NCBI RefSeq assembly: GCF_947179165.1
Contig: NC_077245.1
Coordinates: 46,029,286 to 46,093,285, forward strand
Direction: 5' to 3'
Source: Solanum dulcamara
Taxonomy: Eukaryota > Streptophyta > Magnoliopsida > Solanales > Solanaceae
DNA length: 64,000 nt
Part shown: positions 10,741 to 22,859 of the stretch, one piece after another
Layout: every line of letters begins with the position of its first letter
How positions within the stretch are numbered: position 1 is the stretch's first letter
Notes under the pieces: model-generated
The model's input: only the letters and a program-made list of their open reading frames with translations
Database searches by the model: none
What the model was told of the DNA's origin: nothing
Program-made: the position numbers and the translations under genes

Positions 10741-13700
10741 ATTTTTTTAGTCCCGAGATCTTTTTAGAGCCTTTTTTGGTCTACACTCCCTTTGGTAAGT
10801 TAGTTTTGGCTAAAAGAGTCTAGAAATTATTCGGTCTCAGTATTTCACAAAGTTACTTCATGTGATCTTGTGGAGCTTGATATGAGTGATTTTGATGCTA
10901 TTCTTTTTGTTTATTGCCTTCATGTATGTTATGCTTCTATATGTTGTAGGACTCGTGTGGTTAAGTTTTAGTTTCATAATAAGTCTATCCTAAAATGGAA
11001 GGGTAGTAATTTTGTGCCTCAAAACTTATAAAATGATTTCTATGGGTTGCATATATCATCTAGAACGGGTTATGTATATGAATTCCAAAGTTCCTACTCT
11101 TGAGCTAGTTGCGGTTGTTAATAAGTTTCTAGAAGTATTTCCCAATGATCTCCCAGGTATCTCTCCCGAAAGGGAGATATACTTTGGTATTGATCTTCTT
11201 TTTGATACCCAATCTATATCTATGCCTTTTATCATATGGCCCCGGCGAACTTAAAGAGTTAAAAGATCAGTTGAAAGATATGTTGGATAAGGTCTTCATT
11301 AGACCGAGTATCTCTCCATGGGATGCTCCAATTCTCTCTTTTAGGAATAAGGATGGTTATATCTGTATGTGTTTTGACTATTGACAATTGAACAAAGTCA
11401 CAATTAAGAATAAGTATCCTATTCCAAGGTTTGATAGCTTGTTTCAAATTCAAAGTGCAAGCTACTTCTCAAAGATTGAACTTTGATTGGGTTATCATCA
11501 ACTACAAGTGAGAGAATTTGAAGTTCCAAAGATAGCTTTTAGAATTCGGTATAGCCACTTTGAATTCTTGGTTATCTCTTTTGGACTAAAGAATGCTGCT
11601 ACAACTTTTATGAATTTGATGTAACAGGGGATTAAGCAATATTTGTATATGTTCGTTATTATATTCATTGATGATATTTTGATCTATTCTCCGAGTGAGA
11701 ATGATCATGTCTATCATTTAAAAATTATCTTGCAAATTCATAAGGATCGTCAATTATTTTCTAAGTTTAGCAAGTGTGAGTTTTAGTTGAGGTCGGTCCC
11801 TTCCTTGGTCACATTGTATCTAGTGAAAGGATTATCATTGATCCTAAGAAAACTGAAGTGATTAAGAATTGGACTAGACCTTTATCTCCTTTTGATACTC
11901 AAAGTTTCTAGGGCTTAACTAGCTATTATAGACGGTTTATGGAAGGATTTTCTTCTATTGCATCGCCCTTGACTACTTTGATTAAAAAGAAGGTGAAATT
12001 TCAATAGTTTGAGGCATGTAATAAAAGCTTCCAAGAGTTGAAAGATATGCTTAATTTTGCTCCGATGTTGACCTTATTGGAAGGGTCTGATAGTTTTGTT
12101 GTGTATTGTTATCCTTCAAGGATTAGTCTTGGTTGTTTTTTGATGCAAAATTGTAAAGTGATAGCCTATGCTTCTAGGCAACTTAAAGTGCATCAAAAGA
12201 ATTATCCGACCCATGACTTAGATTTAGTGGTGATTGTTTTTGCTTTGAAGATTTGGAGACACTATTTATATGGTGTCCATGTAGATGTATTCACCAACCA
12301 TAAGAGTTTGCAATATGTGTTCAACCAAAATGATTTGAATTTTTGGCAGAGGAGATGGCTTGAATTATTGAAGGATTGTGATATGAGTGTGTTGTACCAT
12401 TCATGTAAGGTGAATATGGTTGTCGATGATCTTAGTAGATTGTCCATAAAGAATGTTGCACATGTTGAGGATGAAAAGAAAGAGTTCATTTGTGATATTC
12501 ATAGGCTAACTCATTTGGGTGTTTTCTTGGTTGATTCTGAGGATGGTGGTGTAGTAGTTCAAAATAGTTCTGAATCGTCTCTTATAGAGGATGTTAAGGA
12601 AAAGCAAGATAGTGATCCTACTTCGGTTGAGTTGAAGGAAGCGGTTATCAAAAAGGGAATTGATGCTCTCTCTCAAGTAGGAGATGGTATGCTTAGATAT
12701 CAAGTTTAATTGTGTGTTCCTGATCTTGATGGCTTAAGGGGAATGATATTGTCTAAAGCTCAAGTTTATTATATTCTATTCATCCAGGTTCCATAATGAT
12801 GTATCAATATTTGAGGGAAGTGTATTGGTGGAATGGCATGAAGAAGAATATTGCGGAGTTTATTACCAAATATCCTAATTTTCAACAAGTAAAGGTTGAG
12901 TATCAAAACCTGGAGGTCTAGCTCAAGACATTGAGATTACTACTTGGAAGTCAGAAGACTTGAATATAGACTTGATTACTGATTTTCCTTGTACTTGTAG
13001 GAAAGATGATTCGATTTGGATTGTTGTTGACTGAATGACTAAGTAGGCAATTTCCTTCCCATTAAGACTTCTTATTTGGCTGAGGATTATGCTAAACTTT
13101 ATAATTGAAAATTGGTTAAGCTTCATGGTGTTCCACTATGTATCATTTCGGACTGAGATACTAAATTTACATATTATTTTTGGATGTCATTCAAAACGGG
13201 CCTTGGTACTCAAGTTATGCTTAGTATGGCTTTTCACCCATAAATAGTCAAGCCAAGCGTACTATTCAAACCTTGGAATACATATTCAGATCTTGTGTAA
13301 TTGATTTGAAAGGTATGTAAGATGATCATTTTCCTTTGATCAAGTTTTCATATAATAATAGCTACCATTCTAGCATTCAAATGGCTCAATTCAAGGATTT
13401 ATATTGTAGGAGATATCAAACTCCTATTGTTTGGTTTAAAGTTACTAAAGTTTCCTTTATAGGACCCGATTTGGTGCATGAGGCTATGGAGAATGTTAAA
13501 CTCATTAGAGTAAGATTGAAGACCACCCAAAGCCAACAAAAGTCCTATTCAGATGTAAGGAGAAGGGAACTTGAGTTTGAGGTCAATGATTGGGTTTACT
13601 TAAAAATCTCATCCATGAAGGGTGTGATGCATTTTAGCAGGAAAGGGAAACTTAGTCCCCGATATGTAGGCTTGTATCAAATTTTAAGGTGGATTGGCAA

Positions 13701-14240
13701 GGTGGCATATGAGTTGGACTTACCTTTGGACTTGGCATCTGTGCATCTGGTGTTTCATATGTCTTTGTTAAAGAAATGTGTTGGTAATCCTAGCTCAATT
13801 GTGCCTCTAGAGAGCGTTGGTATGAAGGAGAGTCTATCCTATGAGGAAGTTCTGGTTGAAATTCTAGACCGACAAGTTAGAAGGTTAAGATACAAAGAAG
13901 TTGAGTCCATTTAAGTGTTATGGAGGAACCAAGAGGTTGAAGGTGCTACATAGAGGCCGAAGCCGATATGAAATCACAATATCCTCATCTTTTCCCCTCC
14001 ATTCAAAGTTGAGGTATTATTTTCCTTCGTGTTCACTAATTCAAAACCCTGCGCTTATGTCATTCTTATGTTTTCATATGCATGCATGTTCATGAAATAA
14101 ATTTTAAGTCATGTTTTAGCTTAGGATTGAATATTCCATGTTTTATGCATTTTACTACATTATAGCATTCATGTTGGGCTACTATGTTCCTTTTTCACTC
14201 CTTTCGTGCTAGTTGAGTCTCATTCGAGGATGAATATTCC
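10741..14240 (+). pseudogene. 5'-truncated chromovirus polyprotein remnant C2
   Basis: It starts abruptly inside the protease region, at the point equivalent to about 53270 in element C, and runs through reverse transcriptase (about 11100-11960, FIDDILIYS intact at about 11665), RNase H (12038-12450, with [20 protein letters not shown] and [15 protein letters not shown]), integrase (about 12790-13400; catalytic Glu position reads Lys in SQAKRTI) and chromodomain tail (about 13580-13990, with SYEEVLVEILDRQVRRL). The longest uninterrupted frame is 12038-12709. Stops and frameshifts occur throughout. A purine-rich GAGGATGAATATTCC at about 14226-14240 corresponds to the polypurine tract of element C. 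gag is absent. Confidence 0.85.
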
Positions 14241-14574
14241 TAAGGAATCGAAAGTTAAAAATTCAGAATTTAGAAATTGAGAAGGGAAAACTTAGAAAAA
14301 TCGAAGATAAGGCTCTCCAAGTGCCTTCAGTGACTCTCCGAACTACCCATGAGCTCGCCCAAACTTCCTGAAAACATGAATTAGGAAAAAATACTTTTGG
14401 CAAGGAAACAACAAGTTTGGCGGCTCACCAATTGTATTTTTCTTATTGAAGCAACTTACTAAAGGAATCGAAGATTCTTGCTCAGATGGAACGGAAAATT
14501 GGCGAGAAGGATGAGGACTTAGTGATTCATCTAAGTCGTTTGGTGCGCTATGTTTCCTCGCCAAAGAAGTTCAA
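14241..14574 (+). repeat. Probable start of the C2 3' LTR, interrupted
   Basis: It follows the polypurine-like tract of C2 directly, where a 3' LTR should begin, but the first bases differ from the TGTAAGACCCC start of element C. It contains several GGCGG/GGCGAG/CTCGCC words, comparable in position to the word clusters in other LTRs. It is cut at 14574 by the isolated LTR. No coding sequence seen. Confidence 0.45.
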
Positions 14575-17349
14575 TGTCATAAACTAAATTCGGGCCATGA
14601 TGGAGCCTACTATAACCCCCTAGTTGGTAAGCCAAAATTAAGTCAAGCGTAAGTCAAACCTAAGTCTAATTAAATAATTAATAACGTAAGAAGGCAGAAG
14701 CAAGAAGAATCTGAAAAAGAATAGTTGAGCAAGGGTATAGATATGTAAATACAATAGATAATATACAAAAGGCCCGATAGTGATAAAAAATGATGAACTG
14801 ACACAAGACCAACCCTGGACCTAATGTCACCTATACAGAAGCTACTAAGTACAAAAGTTGACAATATTTATAAATAATACAGAACTGACTATCCCAAAAT
14901 ACAAAATAGTAGTTAGTACAAGAGAAGGAAAGCAGCAAGTCTATGAACGTCAGGAGCTCACCACAATCTGAATTGGGCAAAGCTAAGGATGATTAGGCAC
15001 GCGCTTGGGGTGGCTCAAACTAGGAGTTGCATCAAAAAGATGAAGAAGTGCAATATGAGTACCAAAATATCAGTTACTCAAAAGGCATCATAGACTGATC
15101 GAGCTCATAAAAAATAAATATATAATAAGAAGCACAAAGCTACTAATAATAATAAGACAAAAACATAAAATTACAATTATGGGGGAAAGGGGTACGGGAA
15201 GATCATACGGTAGTCAAGTAAATAAAACTAAGAAGTTAATACAATAACAACCTCAACCCCAAGATATCGGAGGGATGCATGAATATAAAGTAGTAGATAT
15301 GGATCAATATCCCTTAAAACCTGCATAGAGCGCCCGGAAAAACCCTCAAGCTCATCAATAAAAGGGTCATCCGGAATCACACTTCGAGCTCTTCAATATT
15401 GAAATAATAACCCGAAATATGTACCAATGGTCCCATTGAAATTCACACCTCGATCTTATCAAATAAAATAAAGTGTAGATCAAATTCAATAAAAGGGCCG
15501 CCTGGAATCATACTCGAGGTCATCAACCATGAATGGCCACAAATAAAATATCATCGGTATTTTTTTAAATTCCTCATACTTATGCATCAATCCACGGTTT
15601 TAATCTCACTATTTATTCATTCTTTAAAAAAGGTTTTTAAACACCGGCGAGGTAAATCAAGGTAAGTAGCATGCCAAAAATTATATATTGACTCAAGTCG
15701 GGTAAAATCTATTCAAGGGGACTAAAACACTAACCCGAGACACCGGTGTACCAAAAGCTAGACATCTGGCCCAACATTTCAATATCATAAGAAAACAAGG
15801 CACAAGCGTAAGCAAAAATCACAAAAAACGAGCAACCAAAACCAAACAAGTCAACCAAGCGGCATCTTAAGTTCAAACCACCTAGAAGCAAGTTCTAACG
15901 ATTCTAAGCGATGAACATAAGTCAAACTATCACCTAGACTAAGGCTCCAAATTTCTCAATAGGATATCAACACCTAAATTACCAACCTAATCGCACAATA
16001 CTACTCAAAATATACCAATTCTAACCAAACCAAGTCTAACGAGAGTAAGCCATAACTTACCTCAAAGTCAAAACTACAAACGAACCGCCAAACCTAAGCT
16101 TTTCCTTTCCGGGCTGCCTACGAATGATACCAGTCTATCAATAATGGAATCACAACATCAAAATGGTCCTTATGAAATTATAATTATCTAATTCAAAGAT
16201 GGGAAAAAATTTAGGGTAAAAATAGGGAATTTATGGGACCCACTCAACAACATTATAGAATTTACTCCGAGAATAGGCCTTAGATGTGAAGCCTCAATTG
16301 TGTCCCAAAATGGAATACAATTTAGGGATCGAAATAATACAAATGAGCATCATGCAAGAAATCACCAATAAAAGCTAAAAGAGGAGAGATAATAGCAGCT
16401 TTAAACCCCAATATTGCCTCGAACGAAGCATCTCCGACACTCCCTAACTGATCACCCATGTGTCCATGAACTTCTTGAATGGCTAGGACTTTGAATCACC
16501 AAAATTGGAGTTATATTAAGAGATAAATTGCTAAATGAAATTCTGATTTGTGACCATTGCAATCTTGATGGTCAAACATAGCAATAGCGATTACCAATTT
16601 TGTCAATCCACATAGAAAGCCTATTGCAGTCTCAGTCAAGGGTCATGCGTTCATACTGCCAGTATCAGAAACACTCCATGATCGCGGAGGCTTCATCACA
16701 GTCACAATGAATAAATTCACCTACACAAGTTGAGTTGCATTAGCTAATTTTGGCGAATTTCAAAACCTCTGATGGGGTGCTCGGGATTCATTTAGAACCC
16801 CATGCACACAAATGAGGTCTATCAATGAAAAGTGGATCCTGCACACAAGTGTCATATTTATCCTATTTTAACAAGGGCCTGAAGATTAGATCAAAGCTTC
16901 GGAAAGCACATGGATGGTCATTTTTGACCCAACATGACATTCTAGAGCTAATCGCACTGATAGAATTTACATTCGAGTGCATTTTCTAATAATATTGGCG
17001 GAGGTGAAACTTAGGCTGAGGCTTTTAAGCTAAAATGATTAATGGTTCAAACTCACACCGAATGCCTCCAAACATGAGTCGGCCAGTCCACTAGCAAAAA
17101 TGACCTTCCCAAAGCTGATGGAACAGGCAAAATTCCATTTTAAGGTCATTTACCTAATGGTTTGACCAATGTCAACTATTCAAGTTCCACAAGCTCCAAA
17201 ACAGAAAAATGATCATAAATCCCAAATGAACAATCATGCGACCAAACAGTCAATGCCACCAAGTCATACATGATTGTGGGTCACTAAAGGAACGCTTTGA
17301 ACGATAAAAAGAAGGCATTTACATAAAAATGACCTAGAGGGTCATTACA
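14575..17349 (-). repeat. Isolated (solo) LTR of an A subfamily
   Basis: Right end GGGTCATTACA (17339-17349) and left end TGTCATAA with CCATGATGGAGCCTACTAT are the two termini of family A LTRs in minus orientation. The interior is alignable with A2 LTRs in patches: CCATTTGGGCC-type words are diverged, but GCTCCAAAACAG and CATAAATCCCAAATGAAC are clear. Length 2775 bp against about 3.25 kb for A2. No internal element sequence flanks it, so it is solo or truncated. The flanking 5-mers (TTCAA and TTTTA) do not match, so I cannot show a target duplication. No gene seen. Confidence 0.65.
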
Positions 17350-19236
17350 TTTTATTATCTACATTTTTTTGTTCTTCTTCTTCTTGTACAAACTAGTCCG
17401 TTGTTGATTGTTGTAGGTCCTCAAAATCCTCATTAGTATGTTTATCTTCCATTGTGACACAGTAAGCTAATAATACCAATTTGTTAGTGGATGTTGTTGG
17501 TTCTTCTATGTTTTCTCTTTGAGCTTGTGAACTTATTCTTATTGACTTTTGAGGAGTATTGCTTGAATTAATGCTTCTCTTTCTTGGATCCATTTCATCT
17601 CCACACATGAGACAAAATACAAATCATAAATTAGTATATCTAATTCTTCAATGAAATAGAAAAAACAAACTATTATAGTTGATCAAACAATTATATAAAT
17701 TCATTTTTTTAAAAAAAAATATGTTAGTGAATTGCTAAATCAACTTAAAAAGTTTCTGTAGAAATAACTTTAGGTTGCAACTTGATGAATTTACTAAAGG
17801 AACTTAAAATAGTTGCTGGTGCAATACCTTAAAGTAGTTCTTGCTGCAACACCTTAAGATTTCAACTTAAGAGATTTTCAGTAGCAACTTAAGTAGTTGC
17901 TTCATGAACCACTTAAGTTATTGCAACAAGTTGTTTTGAAAACTTACATAGTTTCAACACTTTAATGTTACAACTCAAGGGATTTAGTGTATCAACTTAA
18001 GCACTTGCTTCATCAACTACTTAAGTTCTTGCATCAACTTAAGGTTTTTGGTGAAGAAATATAAGCATTTACTTGATCAACTATTTAAGTTGTTGCAATT
18101 ACTTAAGGATGAAAATTAATGAAATCGTTACAGCAACTTAAGTAATTAATTCATAAACTAATTAAGTTGTTGCAACAAAGTCAGAAACTAATGATTTTTT
18201 TAACAGTTGAGAGAGTGGTTGCAGCATGTACCTCGACTGTTGAAAAAAACCAAACAAGTTTTGAGGTTGCTGCAACAACTACACACCTTTTATACTCTTA
18301 TTCTCTCTCCTATTTCATTCGTACATCAGCCATGTTCTTCTTCTTCTTTTTAAACCATCATACCATTTTAATTTGAAAACTCAAAATCCTACCTATTTAA
18401 GAATTTAGTTTTACCTCTGTACATAATGAAAATGATGGAATGAGAAGAAGACGAAGAAGATGAAGAGCAAAGCGAGTCCCAAGCAAAGCAAAACGACGAA
18501 GATGAAGAAAAAACTTGAAGAATTTAAAGAAAATTTGAGAGAGATGTGGAAGCGAGACCGTTGATTTATTGAAAAGTGCTTTGAATTGGGCCAGTTGGGG
18601 TCCAATAGTGGGGGTGGGTATATTTTGTATTTTATAAAAGATTAATTTTTTTAAAATGTTACATCTTACACCCCTTTTAACATACACAATTTAAGTGAGG
18701 CTTTGACCTTAGCTGGTCAAAGTTACCACCTTGTTTCAATTCAAGATTTTATTATTACCTCCCACTCAATTTTCTCTAGATACTACAAGACCAAAACTTT
18801 TAATATATTGGCTATGCCCAATAATCATTTAGGAATCAATAAGATAATTAAGGTTTCATGTCATTCTCCTTCATAACAACATTTTGTTGATTCTAATATG
18901 TAAGGTAAGTGTCAAAGTCTCAAATCTTAGAAGGTAGGTAGCCTTAATCCTCCATCACCACTAGAGGTAAAAGCCTATGTCAATGGTAATTATCTAATAA
19001 TAGAAGTTATGAGATTTCCTTTATCGTGATGTAAGTATAGTTTATGAATATATGGAGATCTTATGATTGAGCAATCAGTCGTGCATATTATTACAACTCT
19101 CCACTTTGGAAGAAAACAAAAAAAACAATTGGAGATGCCTCAATATAAAAGATTTTACTCATAAAGAATAAGACGGACAAAAAGAAATTATTGTATTAGA
19201 AAAAATAATGCATGAATTAGCATTGTGTATTAGTAG
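17350..19236. other. AT-rich non-genic stretch
   Basis: No reading frame with family resemblance. A 71-codon minus-strand frame at 17393-17608 has a plausible protein composition (basic N-terminus, Ser/Thr-rich) but no recognisable domain, splice partners or conservation evidence, so I do not call it. The stretch contains the motif array listed separately, runs of CTTCTTCTTC and GAAGACGAAGA type, and a CACTACAAG-like word (TACTACAAGACC at about 18779) that alone does not establish a CACTA transposon end. Confidence 0.5.
17734..18180. repeat. Degenerate motif array (ACTTAAG / CAACTTAAGNNNTTGC)
   Basis: Roughly a dozen copies of the word ACTTAAG or its close variants occur in about 450 bp, often embedded in a partly palindromic CAACTTAAGTAGTTGC. 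A longer phrase (CTTCATNAACTACTTAAGTT followed by NTTGCAA) recurs four times, at about 17899, 18007, 18071 and 18149, with irregular spacing. The array could be subterminal transposon repeats or a decayed satellite; I cannot tell which. Confidence 0.6.
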
Positions 19237-19535
19237 TGCCTTGTTTGATATACTTTTGCATCTTATGTATACTTAATGTTTGCATTACCTATACACTCTA
19301 TTTGTATTAAGGTGTGTATTACTAATGCTTGAAAATCCATGATGTTAGTAATGTAAGGGAATTTAATGAATCCATTAAGATTGTTAAGGACTTAATTTCA
19401 CCTCAAAACCTTTTTTAGATCTTTTCCACCATATTTGTGGAGGGTATCTTTGTAAATATATATTTTAAACAAAAACTATGCAATGAATGTTGTTTTTAAT
19501 ACACCAAAACAACTAATGCATTCTGCATAATATAT
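19237..19535. mobile_element. Left arm of a small inverted-repeat element split by A2
   Basis: It starts GTGCCTTGTTTGATATAC. The end of the right arm (32078-32155) reads, in reverse complement, CATTGTTTGGTAGGGTGTA, an imperfect inverted match. The interior has its own inverted repeat (GCATTACCTATACAC against GTGTATTACTAATGC). No coding capacity. A non-autonomous DNA transposon (MITE) is the best reading; the superfamily and target duplication are unclear. Confidence 0.45.
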
Positions 19536-22500
19536 CGTCACGACCCGATTTCTCAGATCATGATGGTGCTTGCTATGACCCACCAGTAGGCAAGCCAACC
19601 CATATCCCAGAACTATAAGTAATGGGATATCAGGGTAGATGACCAGCAATCTAATCTAAAACAGTAAAGTAATAACAAGAGCATACAGTGAATGGGCGGA
19701 AGCAACTAAATATATATACAAACAAAAAATGATCCCTCCCGGAACCTAGAAGTCACATGTATAGAGCTGCTAATAAAAGAGTACAAGTCCCAAAAGTGGA
19801 CAACAGAAATAGAGTTGTCTCAAAAAGCAAAACACAGGCAAAATGTATGTACAAAAGGAGATGGAAAATCCAGAATGCGGTGTGCTCACCCTTGCCTCCA
19901 ATCACGACCACGTTGGCTTGAAGCAACGCCGGTAGCTAGTACTCGGATATGCATCATGAAAACAGATGGAGAGTGTAGTATGAGTACCAAAATAACAGGT
20001 ACCTAGTAGGCATCATTGTCCGACTGATCAAGATAAACAAAAGAAAACTAAAATGCGAGATACCGAAGATAGGGAAAGAAGTGAATGTAGGTATGTACAT
20101 GAGCTTACTAGCAAACAAAGAGAAAGAATCTAACTAACTCTGCCGGGCTTCCATAAACCCGACGGGTGCGCTCGTGCACAAATAAAGAGTAACCACCTCC
20201 ACGGACTCCCATAAGCCCGACAGATGCAAGAATAGCTGAAAGAAAAAGAACGGAGCTAACGGATGTCAATAATATCACCATTTTCCCTACTTGAACCGAA
20301 CTATTCCCAAACACTAATAACGCAACCCAAAGCTGAGAGTGGATAAAGACATCGAACCAAAGATTCATCAAGGAATCAGGATTTTAACAACGTGCAAGCT
20401 AGACCACGGACTGCAACCATGTAACTGTAGCCAATTAGTCGACATAAGTAGGCTAGATCATGGATTTTAACCGGGTAATTATATCTAATGAGTCGATATG
20501 AGTATGCTAGACCATGAACTTTAACTGGGTAATTGTAGCCAAAGGTCAAGCACGGGTAAGCTAGACCACTGACTTTAATAGGGTATCCGTAGCTAGAAAG
20601 CTTGAACACAGGTAAGATGGACCACGGACTTTGACTGGGTACCTTAAGCTAAGGAGCTGAACACAAGTAAGCTAGACCACAAACTTTGACATGCATCACA
20701 GGGAGTACCCCGAAATAGAGTGTCATCAATGCATCGCTCCAGCCCGAACCAAAAATAACCCGAATCACCGAGAAAACTTCCAATAGTCAAGAACCGAGAG
20801 ATATAAACTGATAAGAGAATATGGCATTATGTAGGTAAGGTCACAAGCTGAGTTACTACCTAGCTAAGGCTTAGACTTTCAGAATCAAGTCTTCTATATC
20901 AGTCTACAGGGAGCTAACCGTCTGAAATGACGTCGGAGAAGTTCTAAAGACCAACGGTACCAAAATCATCAAGTCGAAGGCAACACTAGTCTAAGCCTAG
21001 ACTAAGGAAAAACATGCTTCCAAACATATAACCATAGGCACAATATTCATCACAAGATAGGAACAACCAACAACCAAATGAGTCATGCTTAAACGGTCCA
21101 ATAATTTCCCAAAACTAGCAACTACGACATAAAATCTAGGAATTTAGCATGTTCAACACCCAAACCCCTCCAAAATCATATAATTCAATATACAATTGCC
21201 GAAACATGCTCAGTCTAATGAGGGCAAAACCGTAGTCTACTGTAAGCCAACCACGGGTGCTCCAACTCTCAAAACCAGAGCTTTTCCCTTCCAAGCGGCC
21301 TCCGAATGCTTCCATGCTATCAATAATAGAATAACAACATTAATACAATCGTTATGACACTAACATTATCAAATTTGAAGATAAACTTATTTTAGGGTCT
21401 AAAACGAAAAATATAGAACCCGTATCTGGAATTTTGAAAGTGACCCCAAAATAGGTTCAAAGCAGCACCCCAAGCTCACAAATCAATTTGATAAATAAAA
21501 TAGGGTTGGGAAACGAAGAAAAACAAGCATGCTACAAAAATTCACAATATTCGAACTAAACGATGAAAATGAAAACAACTTTGTGTATCTATTTCTCACA
21601 AATGACACCCCACAACCCAAACCAAACATACCATAATGTTCCTTATGAAAAACCATGCAATCTAGCCTAACAACTTACTAAAACTGGAGTTAAGTTTGCC
21701 AAGTTACAATTCTCCAAAGTTCAACAAAATATCACTTCTAAAATAACTAAATCAGTAGCCAGTTATGAAATCTTACCTCACATGAAGCTTTCCCTCAAGT
21801 TTTTGGGCTCATCACTATATTTCCCATGGAATTCTCTTGAATTTGGACCTTTGAATCACCTAATTTGAGTAAGAAATAGAGGAGAAATCAAAGTGTAAAA
21901 ATGGGAGTTATGTCTAAGTCCGTGTTGCTAGTCTTAATTAAAAGACCAGGTAGTCTTCGTGATAGTGGGGACATGTGTTGCAATTGCGACCAGCTCCAAA
22001 ACAGACCATCATGATCATGATGGTAAGGTCTCATGATCGCGAAAACAAACTGGGTCAAACCCCAATCAACTCTTCATCGCGACCTTGATGGATCCTTCGT
22101 GAAAGCGATGAGGAAAGCTACCTGCACCAGATATTAGCTAAAAAGCTGATGTATCTTAAGTTCAAAGTGGAATCCTATGCGCGCATACACGAGATGCTAC
22201 CCCACCAAATTCTACCCTCCTGACTCAATAGCGCTATCGCAATTTCCATAGGAGGTCGTTATGAGTCAATATGGGTCCCACACCTAAGGGCCATTCTGAG
22301 TTGAATTCCATAATGGGAATCGAGATTAGACTGAAAGCCTCAGGAAGTGAACGAAGGGTTGTTCTAGACCAAACTCGACATTCAAGATCTAATCATGCTG
22401 TCAAAAGTTTCATCCGAGTGCATTTTCCAAGAATGTTGGCCAAAGCAACTATACGCCAAATTTCAAAGGAAAAAGTGCCTAATGGTCCTAAACTCATACC

Positions 22501-22791
22501 GATTGCCTCGATAGTCATGCCAACCATCTTGCTAGCCTAATTTTACCATTTTGGAGCTAATATAATTGTCAGAATTCCATTCTGTAGTCATTTTTCTGAA
22601 GTTATGAATGAAATCAACTTTTCAAGATATAAAAGCTCCAAAATAAGAAAGTAAGCCTAAAACCCAAATGAACGACCAGGCAACCGAACAGTCAGTGTTA
22701 GTAAGTCATAAATGACTTGGGGTCACTACACCAATGCTCTAAACAACGGATTGAATGTTTAAATTCAAAAATGACCTGGAGGGTCATTACA
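19536..22791 (-). repeat. 3' LTR of A2
   Basis: The sense start is the reverse complement of GGGTCATTACA at 22791. The sense end is at 19536, where the canonical TGTCACGACC reads CGTCACGACC. A purine-rich tract (sense strand, TTTTAGGAGTGGGTAT at about 22792-22806) lies immediately upstream in the sense direction, as expected for a polypurine tract. It contains a 55-60 bp degenerate tandem array (20390-20700) and a GATCGCGA-type word cluster (about 21950-22110). Confidence 0.85.
20390..20700. repeat. Degenerate 55-60 bp tandem repeats in the A2 3' LTR
   Basis: Five to six units share the phrase GTAGGCTAGACCATG...ACTTTAACTGGGTAATTGTAGCCAA. An open minus-strand frame over it (20376-20609) simply reiterates YPVKVHGLAY-like text. 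The equivalent array is present in the 5' LTR at about 29645-29955, so it already existed in the parental element. Confidence 0.75.
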
Positions 22792-22859
22792 ATACCCACT
22801 CCTAAAAGAACTTTTATCCACAAAAGTAATAGTCAAGAAGACTTTGAAGGCTCAAATAA

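Noticed and set aside
17393..17608. 71-codon minus-strand frame with protein-like composition
   Set aside because: No family resemblance, no splice context, and located beside an LTR end; not enough to call a gene.
18779..18792. CACTA-like terminal word (TACTACAAGACC)
   Set aside because: No matching inverted end, no 3-bp duplication and a mutated first base; likely chance.
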